NCBI GenBank assembly: GCA_023383735.1
Contig: JAHDYN010000093.1
Span: forward strand, 1-6,902
Length of the DNA stretch: 6,902 nucleotides
Source of the DNA: Gammaproteobacteria bacterium
GTDB lineage: Bacteria > Pseudomonadota > Gammaproteobacteria > Steroidobacterales > GCA-2729495
Direction of reading: 5' to 3'
In this document: piece by piece, positions 1-5,894 of the stretch
Layout: each line of letters starts with the position of its first letter
How positions within the stretch are numbered: the stretch's first letter is position 1
Position numbers and translations under genes: made by a program
The notes under the pieces: generated by a model
What the model saw: only the letters and a program-made list of their open reading frames with translations
What the model was told of the DNA's origin: nothing
Database searches by the model: none

Positions 1-828
1 GGTTGCTACGATGCCTACACCGCGCTGCTCATCGAGCAGGCGGGTTTTGGCTGCGCCTACGTGAGCGGCGCGAGTATCGCCTTCACGCGTCTGGGGCGGC
101 CGGATATCGGCCTCACCACGCTGACGGAAGTGGCCGAGACCGTCGGCAATATCCGCGACCGGGTCTGCCTGCCGCTGATCGTGGATGGCGACAACGGTTT
201 CGGCAATGCCCTGAACGTGCAGCGTACCGTGCGCCTGCTGGAAAAGATGGGTGCCTCGGCCATCCAGCTCGAGGATCAGACACTGCCCAAGCGCTGTGGT
301 CATCTCGACGGCAAGACGCTGATCAGCACCGCGGAGATGCTGGGCAAGCTGCGCGCTGCACAGGATGCGCGTGAGAACCCGGCGACTGCCATCGTCGCCC
401 GTACTGATGCGATCGCGGTCGATGGTTTCGAGGCCGGGCTGGAGCGGGCACATCGCTATGTCGAGGCCGGTGCCGACGTGCTGTTCGTGGAAGCGCTGCG
501 TACACCGGAGCAGATGGCACGCGTGGGCCGCGAACTCGGCGGGCGCGTGGCGCTGCTTGCGAACATGGTCGAAGGGGGCAAGACCCCGTTGTTGTCGATC
601 GGCGAACTCGGCCAGCTCGGCTTCCGGCTGGCGATTTTCCCGGGTGCGATGGTCCGCGTGGTGGGATTTGCCGCCAGCCAGTACCTCGCGACGCTGAAAT
701 CCGCGGGCACGACCGGTGGCATGCTCGACCGGATGTTCGATTTTTCCCGGCTCAATGCGACTGTGGGCACCGATGCGATGTTGCAGGCGGGTGAGCAATA
801 CGCCGCCGGGCGCATGACGAAGCCATAG
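1..828 (+). CDS. Isocitrate lyase/PEP mutase superfamily C-C lyase, 5'-truncated
   Basis: The frame is open from base 1 to a TAG stop, giving 275 visible residues. The first residues (GCYDAYTALLIEQAGF) already belong to the conserved first strand and helix, so only about 10-25 N-terminal residues appear to lie outside the window. Family marks, numbered from base 1: VSGASIAFTRLG (21-32), the Mg-binding segment VDGDNGFGN (D62, D64), and the loop EDQTLPKRCGH (91-101) with candidate catalytic Cys99. KRCGH is typical of the lyase branch (isocitrate, methylisocitrate and dimethylmalate lyases, often annotated as carboxyphosphonoenolpyruvate mutase or oxaloacetate decarboxylase). The true PEP mutase loop is EDKxxxxxNS. 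I infer a Mg-dependent cytosolic lyase acting on a 2-hydroxy or 2-oxo dicarboxylate; the substrate cannot be read from sequence. It lies 79 bp upstream of the phosphonate operon on the same strand, so it may be co-transcribed or simply a neighbour. Confidence 0.87.
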   Translation, partial: GCYDAYTALLIEQAGFGCAYVSGASIAFTRLGRPDIGLTTLTEVAETVGNIRDRVCLPLIVDGDNGFGNALNVQRTVRLLEKMGASAIQLEDQTLPKRCGHLDGKTLISTAEMLGKLRAAQDARENPATAIVARTDAIAVDGFEAGLERAHRYVEAGADVLFVEALRTPEQMARVGRELGGRVALLANMVEGGKTPLLSIGELGQLGFRLAIFPGAMVRVVGFAASQYLATLKSAGTTGGMLDRMFDFSRLNATVGTDAMLQAGEQYAAGRMTKP

Positions 829-846
829 GTGTCGGCTGCCGCTCCG

Positions 847-874
847 GTACCGCCGGGTCAGCCGGCTCCGGTAC
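847..874. repeat. Imperfect inverted repeat upstream of the mutase gene
   Basis: GTACCG (847-852) pairs with CGGTAC (869-874), and inside it CCGG (853-856) pairs with CCGG (862-865) around a 5-base loop GTCAG, leaving a CTC bulge at 866-868. The right arm also belongs to a 10-base direct repeat, GCTCCGGTAC, at 841-850 and 865-874. No T-run follows, so it is not a standard intrinsic terminator. It could be an operator or a weak RNA hairpin between the lyase gene and the phosphonate operon, or chance in GC-rich DNA. Confidence 0.35.
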
Positions 875-877
875 ACT
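872..877 (+). promoter_or_regulatory. Possible sigma70 -10 element (TACACT) for the phosphonate operon
   Basis: TACACT matches four of six positions of the TATAAT consensus, including the first two and the last. It lies about 30 bases before the TTG start at 908, allowing a short leader. No convincing TTGACA-like -35 box is found 16-18 bases upstream, so an activator would be needed if it is real. It overlaps the right arm of the inverted repeat at 847-874, an arrangement that would suit repressor or activator control. This is a weak call. Confidence 0.22.
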
Positions 878-897
878 AGCGGCCATACATCGCGACC

Positions 898-901
898 GGG
901 A
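898..901 (+). promoter_or_regulatory. Weak Shine-Dalgarno (GGGA) supporting the TTG start at 908
   Basis: GGGA ends 6 bases before TTG at 908. The TTG start is preferred because the residues right after it (KKTTRFRQLL) match the expected N-terminus of PEP mutases. The next in-frame Met is residue 46, inside the catalytic domain, and starting there would delete the first strand and helix. Confidence 0.45.
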
Positions 902-907
902 ACGCCA

Positions 908-2527
908 TTGAAAAAGACCACCCGGTTCCGGCAACTGCTGGCCAGCCCGGAACTCGAATTTCTCATCGAAGCCCACAATGGCATCAGTGCCCGGATCGGC
1001 GAGGAAGCCGGCTTTCGCGGCATCTGGGCCGGCGGCCTGTGCATGTCGGCGCAATACGGGGTGCGCGACTCCAACGAGGCGAGCTGGACGCAGGTGCTCG
1101 AGATGCTCGAGTTCATGGCTGATGCGACCAGCATCCCGATCCTGCTCGACGGTGATACGGGCTACGGCAACTTCAACAACGTGCGTCGCCTGGTGCGCAA
1201 GCTGGAGCAGCGCGGTATCGCCGCGGTGTGCATCGAGGACAAGCTCTACCCGAAGACCAACAGCTTCATCGATGGCGACAAGCAGCAGCTTGCCGATGTC
1301 GACGAGTTCTGCAGCCGCATCAAGGCCGGCAAGGATGCGCAGGCCGACGACGAGTTCGCGATCATCACGCGGGTCGAGGCATTCATCGCCGGCTGGGGCC
1401 TTGACGAAGCGCTGCGGCGCGCCGAGGCCTACCATGCGGCCGGTTCCGATGGCATCCTGATTCACAGCGCGCTCGCCAGTGCGAGCGAAGTGCTGGCCTT
1501 CCAGAGAGAGTGGGCCGGTCGTTCGCCGGTGGTCATCGTGCCAACCAAGTACCACGCCACGCCGACTGACGTGTTTCGCGAAGCGGGCTTCTCCATCGCG
1601 ATCTGGGCCAACCAGTTGTTGCGTGCCGCGGTCGTCGCAATGCAGGAGACAGCGCGCACCATTCAGCGCGAGCAGAACCTGCGCTCGGTCGAAGACCGTA
1701 TCGCGCCGGTCAAGGAGCTGTTCCGCCTGCAGGGTGCTTCGGAGTTGCAGGAAGCCGAGGAACGCTACCTGCCCAAACGCCAGGCACGCTCGCGTGCGCT
1801 GATCCTCGCTGCCTCGCGCGGTTCGGCGCTCGGCGAACTCACCGAGCACCGGCCGAAGACCATGGTGAAGATCCGCGGCCGGCCGCTGCTCTCGCATATC
1901 GTTTCGGCCTACAACGCCGCAGGCATCAAGCGCATCAACGTGGTGCGCGGCTACCTGCCCGAGGCCATCGACCTCCCGGCCATCAGCTATGCCGACAATG
2001 CCGACTATGCCGATACGAGCGAGCTGGTGTCCCTGGCCTGCGGCCTCGGCAGTGATCCGGATGACTCGATGGACCTCTACGTGTCCTATGGCGACGTGAT
2101 CTTCAAGCGCTACATCCTCGATGCGCTGGCGGAAACGGAGGACGACTTTGCCATCGTCGTCGATACCGAGTGGCACGAGTCGGTAAACCGGGGGCGGGCG
2201 GCCGATTACGTGAGCTGCACGCAGCCGCACTCGCGTCGTGCCTTCTATCAACAGACCTTTCTCGAGCGTGCGGCAGAGGACCTGCCCGAGAACAGCATCC
2301 ACGGCGAGTGGATGGGCTTCATGAAGATATCGGCGGCTGCGCTGCCGCGATTCCGCGGCATGGTTGCGACATTGGCGGCCGAGCCGGGCAGTCGCAAGGC
2401 CAAGCTGCACGAGCTGCTTACGGCGCTGGTGCGCAACGGCGAGCAGGTGCGGGTGATCTACACGACCGGGCACTGGCTGGACATCGACAGTCTGGAAGAC
2501 GTGGTTGCTGCGGGCAGCTTTGCATGA
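908..2527 (+). CDS. aepX: Phosphoenolpyruvate mutase fused to a nucleotidyltransferase-like domain
   Basis: This 539-residue protein begins at a TTG. Residues 1-290 form a PEP mutase, which rearranges PEP to phosphonopyruvate, the entry step to nearly all natural phosphonates. The diagnostic loop EDKLYPKTNS (110-119) is intact. By recalled comparison with mussel PEP mutase at a constant offset of 4, D54, D81, D83, E110, K116, N118, R155 and H186 correspond to its active-site residues D58, D85, D87, E114, K120, N122, R159 and H190. VEAFIAGWGLDEAL (156-169) and VPTKYHATPTDVF (211-223) are also typical. Residues 296-539 resemble a sugar-phosphate/choline-type nucleotidyltransferase: RPKTMVKIRGRPLL (315-328), YVSYGD with D396, GEWMGFMKI (466-474) and WLDID (523-527). 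The signature is altered, however: LAAS-R-G-S-A replaces the usual LAAG-x-G-x-R, with S303 and A307 at the Gly and Arg positions. The C-terminal domain could still activate a phosphonate or alcohol, or be non-catalytic. The gene overlaps the decarboxylase gene by four bases. Confidence 0.95.
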   Translation: MKKTTRFRQLLASPELEFLIEAHNGISARIGEEAGFRGIWAGGLCMSAQYGVRDSNEASWTQVLEMLEFMADATSIPILLDGDTGYGNFNNVRRLVRKLEQRGIAAVCIEDKLYPKTNSFIDGDKQQLADVDEFCSRIKAGKDAQADDEFAIITRVEAFIAGWGLDEALRRAEAYHAAGSDGILIHSALASASEVLAFQREWAGRSPVVIVPTKYHATPTDVFREAGFSIAIWANQLLRAAVVAMQETARTIQREQNLRSVEDRIAPVKELFRLQGASELQEAEERYLPKRQARSRALILAASRGSALGELTEHRPKTMVKIRGRPLLSHIVSAYNAAGIKRINVVRGYLPEAIDLPAISYADNADYADTSELVSLACGLGSDPDDSMDLYVSYGDVIFKRYILDALAETEDDFAIVVDTEWHESVNRGRAADYVSCTQPHSRRAFYQQTFLERAAEDLPENSIHGEWMGFMKISAAALPRFRGMVATLAAEPGSRKAKLHELLTALVRNGEQVRVIYTTGHWLDIDSLEDVVAAGSFA

Positions 2528-3657
2528 TCGAGGCCGGGCGCTTCGTGGCTGCAGCGGCAGCACGCGGGTTCAGCGTCTACAGCGGCGTACCCTGTTCATA
2601 CCTGACGCCGTTCATCAATTACACCATCGGTTCGGACCGGCTGCGTTACGTTGCCGCGGCGAATGAGGGGGACGCGGTGGCAATTGCCGCCGGCGCAGAG
2701 CTCGGTGGCTGCGGCGGCGTGGCGATGTTCCAGAACTCCGGTCTTGGCAATGCGGTCAATCCGCTGACCTCGCTGACCTGGACCTTCCGCATCCCGATAT
2801 TGCTGATCGTCACCTGGCGCGGCGAGCCCGGTGGTCATGCCGATGAGCCCCAGCACGAGCTGATGGGGCAGATCACGCCGCGCATGCTGGAGCTGATGGA
2901 TATTCCCTGGACGCTGTTTCCGGCCAGCGATGCGGCGCTCGAGCCGGCGCTCGATGTCGCGGTCGCCCGCATGCAGACAGAACGGCGGCCCTATGCGCTG
3001 GTCATGCGCAAGGGCAGTGTGGCAGACAGCGCGCTCGGCGGCAGGCTTCGCGAGCCCGCGCTGCACGGGCTTGACCTGCCACCGCGCCGGCCGGCAACTG
3101 CGCAACGCCACGCCATGCTGGCGGCGATCCGCGCAGCCGATGCCGGGCATGATGTGCTGGTTGCAAGCACCGGCTTCATGGGCCGCGAGCTCTACGCGCT
3201 CGGCGATCGTCCCAACCAGCTCTACATGGTCGGTTCGATGGGCTGTGCCGTGAGTCTGGCGCTCGGCATCGCGCTGGCACAGCCGCGCCGGCTGGTGATC
3301 GCCATCGACGGCGATGGTGCGGCGCTGATGCGCCTCGGCGCCTTGAGCACCGTGGCCTACCAGCGGCCGGACAAGCTCGTGCACATCGTGATCGACAACG
3401 GCCAGCATGAGTCCACTGGCGGCCAGGCCACGGTATCCCCGCATGTGGACTTCTGCGCGATTGCGGCGGCCTGCGGTTATCCATCGGTGGCCAGGGCCAG
3501 CGAGCCTGCCGAACTCGAAGCGCTGCTTGCCAGGCCTGCCTCCGGTCCGCTGTTCATTCATGTGCCGGTGCTGCCAGGCGTGCCGGCCAATCTGCCGCGT
3601 CCGGTGATAACGCCCGCCGAGGTGGCGGCGCGGCTTCGGCAGCACCTGAGGAACTGA
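2524..3657 (+). CDS. aepY: Phosphonopyruvate decarboxylase (ThDP-dependent)
   Basis: The 377-residue protein is of normal length for the family. It decarboxylates phosphonopyruvate to phosphonoacetaldehyde, the irreversible step that drives the PEP mutase reaction. The N-terminal ThDP pyrimidine-binding half includes GVPCSYLTPFIN (21-32), the expected activating glutamate in ANEGDAVAIAAG (E48) and FQNSGLGNAVNPLTSL (69-84). The C-terminal half carries the ThDP-Mg motif, starting at IDGDGAALMRLGAL (261-274; D264 as metal ligand) and ending at the DN of DNGQHESTGGQ (291-301), where N292 is the second ligand. HESTGGQ is typical of phosphonopyruvate and sulfopyruvate decarboxylases; the adjacent PEP mutase gene settles the phosphonate assignment. 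The ATG at 2524 overlaps the mutase TGA (ATGA), suggesting translational coupling. No strong ribosome binding site is visible, which fits coupling. An upstream in-frame start at 2170 would overlap the mutase gene by more than 350 bases and is not credible. Confidence 0.95.
   Translation: MIEAGRFVAAAAARGFSVYSGVPCSYLTPFINYTIGSDRLRYVAAANEGDAVAIAAGAELGGCGGVAMFQNSGLGNAVNPLTSLTWTFRIPILLIVTWRGEPGGHADEPQHELMGQITPRMLELMDIPWTLFPASDAALEPALDVAVARMQTERRPYALVMRKGSVADSALGGRLREPALHGLDLPPRRPATAQRHAMLAAIRAADAGHDVLVASTGFMGRELYALGDRPNQLYMVGSMGCAVSLALGIALAQPRRLVIAIDGDGAALMRLGALSTVAYQRPDKLVHIVIDNGQHESTGGQATVSPHVDFCAIAAACGYPSVARASEPAELEALLARPASGPLFIHVPVLPGVPANLPRPVITPAEVAARLRQHLRN
3648..3652 (+). promoter_or_regulatory. 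Ribosome binding site for the transaminase gene (GAGGA)
   Basis: GAGGA lies within the last codons of the decarboxylase gene and ends 8 bases before ATG 3661. It is the clearest Shine-Dalgarno in the window and fixes the transaminase start. Confidence 0.65.
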
Positions 3658-3660
3658 GCC

Positions 3661-4776
3661 ATGCAGCAGCGGCCGACGGAAAACCAGCGCCTGATCCTGC
3701 TCAATCCGGGCCCGGTGACGCTGACCGAGCGGGTGCGCAACGCGCTGATGGCCGGCGACTGGTGCCACCGGGAACCCGAGTTTGCCGCGCTGTTGCGCGA
3801 CATCAACCTGCGGCTGGCGCGGGTGCACGGCAGCCTGGTGCAGGACTACTGCGCCGTGACCCTGGCCGGCTCCGGTACCAGCGCCGTGGAAGCGATGCTG
3901 GCAAGTTTTGCGCCTGATCGGCAAACCACGCTGGTCGTCGCCAACGGCGTGTATGGCGAGCGCATGCAGCGCATGCTGGAAGCCCACGGCAAACCCTGCC
4001 GGGTGGTTCCGCATGCCTGGACGGCGGCTGTCGATCTGGCGGCGATCGAGACCTGCCTCGAGCGTGATCCGTCCATCACCCATCTGGCCATCGTGCATCA
4101 CGAGACCACGACCGGGCGGCTGAATGACATCGCAGCGGTCGGACGGCTCTGCCAGGCGCGCGGTGTGACGATGCTGCTGGATGCCGTGAGCAGTTTCGGT
4201 GCCGAGCAGATCGATGCGCGGGTCTGGAATCTCGGTGCGCTGGCGGGGACCGCCAACAAGTGTCTGCATGGTGTGCCCGGCCTGTCTTTCGTGCTGGCAC
4301 GCAACGACCTGTGGGCCGGACCGGCCATGCGCGCGGGCAGCGTCTATCTGGATCTGCACGCCTACTACGCGGCCCAGCACCGCGATGGCTACTCGCCGTT
4401 CACGCTGCCCGTGCAGACGGCCTTCGCGCTGCATGAGGCCCTGCTCGAGCATGCGGAGCAGGGCGGGGCCGAACAGCGCCGCGGGCAGTACCTGGCCCGC
4501 GCCGGGCGCATACATGCTGCGCTGTCAGTCAGTGGCGTGACAACGCTGCTGCGTCCGGATGAGTACTCCAGCGTCTTGTGGTCGTACCGTTTGCCGGAAC
4601 ACCGCAGTTACGCCGAGCTGCATGCGGCGCTGAAGGCCGATGGCTTCATCATCTATGCCGGGCAGGGCGACCTGGGCCGGCAGATCTTCCGCATCGCGCA
4701 CATGGGCGACATCCGTGAGGACGATCTGCTTCGCCTGTGCACGGCGCTGACCGGCAATCTGGGTACGCGGCTGTGA
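3661..4776 (+). CDS. phnW: 2-aminoethylphosphonate transaminase (PLP-dependent, class V fold)
   Basis: The 371-residue protein is of the PhnW/AepZ type. It interconverts phosphonoacetaldehyde and 2-aminoethylphosphonate with an amino acid/oxo-acid pair; alanine/pyruvate is known for PhnW, but the partner here is not readable. Visible marks: LLNPGPVTLTERVRNAL (13-29), GSGTSAVEA for the PLP phosphate (70-78), VANGVYGERM (93-102), HHETTTGRLNDI (146-157), the Asp contacting the PLP ring in LLDAVSSFG (D174), the Schiff-base lysine in ANKCLHGVPGLSF (K200), and a substrate-binding Arg in FRIAHMGDI (R344). ANKC-HGVPG strongly favours AEP transaminases over alanine-glyoxylate enzymes. It follows the decarboxylase gene by 3 bases, so it most likely works in the biosynthetic direction, as AepZ does in Bacteroides fragilis. 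No phosphonatase gene accompanies it. The start is ATG 3661 with GAGGA upstream. Its stop overlaps the next gene's GTG (GTGA). Confidence 0.88.
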   Translation: MQQRPTENQRLILLNPGPVTLTERVRNALMAGDWCHREPEFAALLRDINLRLARVHGSLVQDYCAVTLAGSGTSAVEAMLASFAPDRQTTLVVANGVYGERMQRMLEAHGKPCRVVPHAWTAAVDLAAIETCLERDPSITHLAIVHHETTTGRLNDIAAVGRLCQARGVTMLLDAVSSFGAEQIDARVWNLGALAGTANKCLHGVPGLSFVLARNDLWAGPAMRAGSVYLDLHAYYAAQHRDGYSPFTLPVQTAFALHEALLEHAEQGGAEQRRGQYLARAGRIHAALSVSGVTTLLRPDEYSSVLWSYRLPEHRSYAELHAALKADGFIIYAGQGDLGRQIFRIAHMGDIREDDLLRLCTALTGNLGTRL

Positions 4777-5552
4777 GCAGCCCATCCCCGGCGATCGACA
4801 CGGCGGTGATCCTGGCAGCCGGGCGCGGCACGCGGCTGGCCGGTGAACTCAAGGACTGCCCCAAAGGCTTCCTGCGGCTGGGTGAAAAACCGATCATCGA
4901 GGAATCCATCGACCGGCTGCTTGCCGCGGGGATCAGCGATGTCGTCATCGTGACCGGTCACTGTGCCGGCCACTACGAGGCGCTGGCGCAACGCCGTGCC
5001 GGGCTGGTGCGCGTGGTGCACAACCCGCGCTATGCCGATTCCGGCAGCATGTATTCGCTCTGGTGCGCGCGCGACCTGGTGCAGGGGCCCTTCCTGCTGC
5101 TCGAATCCGACCTGGTCTATGAGCCGCGTGCACTGCGGTGCCTGCTCGACGAGCCGGCCGCTGATGCGGTTCTGCTCTCCGGGCCGACCGGCGCCGGGGA
5201 CGAGGTCCATGTCGAGCTGCGCGACGGGTATCTGGCCGGCATGTCGAAGCAGGCTGCAGCGCTGGGCGGACCGCCGGCCGGCGAGCTGGTGGGCATCTCG
5301 AAGATCTCTGCCGGGCTGTTCCGGCTGATGTGCGCGATTGCCGAGCGCGCCTTCGCCACTTCCCTGCGTTTCGACTACGAGACCGACTGCCTGGTTGCCG
5401 CCGGGCGCGAGCGGCCGATTGCCTGCCCGGTGGTTGCCGACCTCGTCTGGGGCGAGATCGACGATCCCTCGCATCTCGCCCGTGTACGGCAGACGGTCTA
5501 TCCTGAGGTTCTGCGCCGCACCGCCGCCAGCGTTGCAGTGCCCGGCCAATGA
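4773..5552 (+). CDS. pntC: LicC/PntC-like cytidylyltransferase, probably CTP:2-aminoethylphosphonate
   Basis: The 259-residue protein reads from GTG 4773, which overlaps the transaminase stop (GTGA). The GTG at 4737 would add 12 residues before the domain and lies deeper in the transaminase gene, so 4773 is preferred. The nucleotidyltransferase signature LAAGRGTRL (14-22) is intact, followed by PKGFLRLGEKPIIEESI (30-46) with K31. NPRYADSGSMYSL (84-96) matches the substrate/metal region of LicC-type enzymes, ESDLVYEP (111-118) supplies the metal Asp D113, and FDYETDC plus WGEIDD (226-231) form the C-terminal acidic end. The family activates phosphocholine or similar phospho- or phosphono-amines to CDP/CMP derivatives; PntC makes CMP-AEP. 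Position directly after the AEP-forming gene makes AEP the likeliest substrate, but phosphocholine or phosphoethanolamine cannot be excluded. This is a cytosolic enzyme and would supply the donor used by the downstream transferase. Confidence 0.8.
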   Translation: MSSPSPAIDTAVILAAGRGTRLAGELKDCPKGFLRLGEKPIIEESIDRLLAAGISDVVIVTGHCAGHYEALAQRRAGLVRVVHNPRYADSGSMYSLWCARDLVQGPFLLLESDLVYEPRALRCLLDEPAADAVLLSGPTGAGDEVHVELRDGYLAGMSKQAAALGGPPAGELVGISKISAGLFRLMCAIAERAFATSLRFDYETDCLVAAGRERPIACPVVADLVWGEIDDPSHLARVRQTVYPEVLRRTAASVAVPGQ

Positions 5553-5561
5553 TTGTATACA
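5533..5561 (+). promoter_or_regulatory. Possible internal promoter before the small membrane protein gene
   Basis: TTGCAG (5533-5538) and TATACA (5556-5561) are separated by exactly 17 bases, with the -10 just past the cytidylyltransferase stop. The boxes match three and four of six consensus positions. This is one of the few A/T-rich patches in the window and precedes the first non-overlapping junction of the operon. Initiation near 5568 would leave about 34 bases of leader before ATG 5602. It may allow separate expression of the last two genes, but the boxes are weak. Confidence 0.3.
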
Positions 5562-5585
5562 GCGAGCAGTTTTCGCTCCCTGCCC

Positions 5586-5589
5586 AGGA
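5586..5589 (+). promoter_or_regulatory. Possible ribosome binding site (AGGA) for the small membrane protein
   Basis: AGGA ends 12 bases before ATG 5602, longer than ideal spacing. No better motif lies closer. The start at 5602 is supported mainly because it produces a textbook signal peptide immediately after the Met. Confidence 0.35.
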
Positions 5590-5601
5590 TGGCTTCCGCC
5601 C

Positions 5602-5871
5602 ATGAAACGCAAACCGGATTTCGCCCTGCTGATGGTCGTGCTGCTCAGTCTGCTGACCGTGGCACCGCAGGCCCAGGCCTATCTGGATCCCAGCACCGGC
5701 AGCATGATCCTGTCGGCCATCATCGGCGTATTCGCCACGCTGGCGCTGGCGATCAAGACCTGGTGGTACAAGCTCAAGTCGCTGTTCCGTGGCGGGCACG
5801 ACCGCAAGCAGGGTGACCCCGGCGACGCGGTCAAGCCGGCCTCCGGAGACGACGGCGCCCGGCGCGGCTGA
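5602..5871 (+). CDS. Small exported/membrane protein with YLDPSTGS motif
   Basis: This is an 89-residue protein of unknown biochemical function. Residues 2-4 (KRK) and the hydrophobic stretch FALLMVVLLSLLTV (7-20), followed by AQA (24-26), make a clear signal peptide with probable cleavage before Tyr27. The mature N-terminus is YLDPSTGS (27-34), followed at once by a second hydrophobic segment (about 35-51) ending in the basic, aromatic KTWWYKLKSLF. The tail (63-89) is hydrophilic, charged and probably disordered. The predicted result is a single-span protein with a very short outer or periplasmic head. From memory, small proteins with a Y-x-DPGTGS N-terminus occur beside glycan and lipid-modification genes; I know no assigned activity. 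It lies 49 bp after the cytidylyltransferase gene and 23 bp before the transferase gene, so it may anchor or help the transferase at the membrane. That role is inference. Longer in-frame starts upstream run inside the cytidylyltransferase gene. Confidence 0.82.
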   Translation: MKRKPDFALLMVVLLSLLTVAPQAQAYLDPSTGSMILSAIIGVFATLALAIKTWWYKLKSLFRGGHDRKQGDPGDAVKPASGDDGARRG

Positions 5872-5894
5872 CGGGCCGCAAGCCCCGCGCTCCG

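Noticed and set aside
847..880. Intrinsic terminator after the lyase gene
   Set aside because: The hairpin is interrupted by a 3-base bulge and is followed by ACTAGCGGCC rather than a run of T, so termination is not supported.
2170..2523. N-terminal extension of the decarboxylase from an upstream start
   Set aside because: The extra 118 residues are out-of-frame mutase sequence with no homology; the family N-terminus begins at the ATG at 2524.
752..2563. 603-codon open frame on the - strand opposite the mutase gene
   Set aside because: It mirrors the high-GC-third-position coding frame of the mutase. Its translation is rich in His, Arg, Gly and Val without any recognisable domain, and the + strand gene is certain.
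3865..3878. 14-base match GCCGGCTCCGGTAC shared with 861-874
   Set aside because: The second copy encodes the conserved AGSGT of the transaminase and is explained by protein constraint and GC bias.
2596..4515. 639-codon open frame on the - strand opposite the decarboxylase and transaminase genes
   Set aside because: It spans two well-supported + strand genes, shows no family motif and has the composition of an antisense shadow in GC-rich DNA.
4737..4772. Upstream GTG start for the cytidylyltransferase
   Set aside because: It adds 12 residues that only shadow the transaminase C-terminus; GTG 4773 gives a GTGA overlap and a normal short N-terminus.
3661..4776. Transaminase as part of a phosphonate degradation pathway
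   Set aside because: PhnW enzymes often act in AEP catabolism, but no phosphonatase or phosphonoacetaldehyde dehydrogenase gene is present and the gene is locked between biosynthetic and activation genes.
4653..5612. 319-codon open frame on the - strand opposite the cytidylyltransferase gene
   Set aside because: Same reasoning: no motif, biased composition, and the opposite strand encodes an intact LAAGRGTRL enzyme.
5553..5816. 87-codon + strand frame overlapping the small membrane protein
   Set aside because: It is out of frame with the signal-peptide protein, lacks hydrophobic segments or motifs, and the 5602-5871 frame is clearly the better gene.
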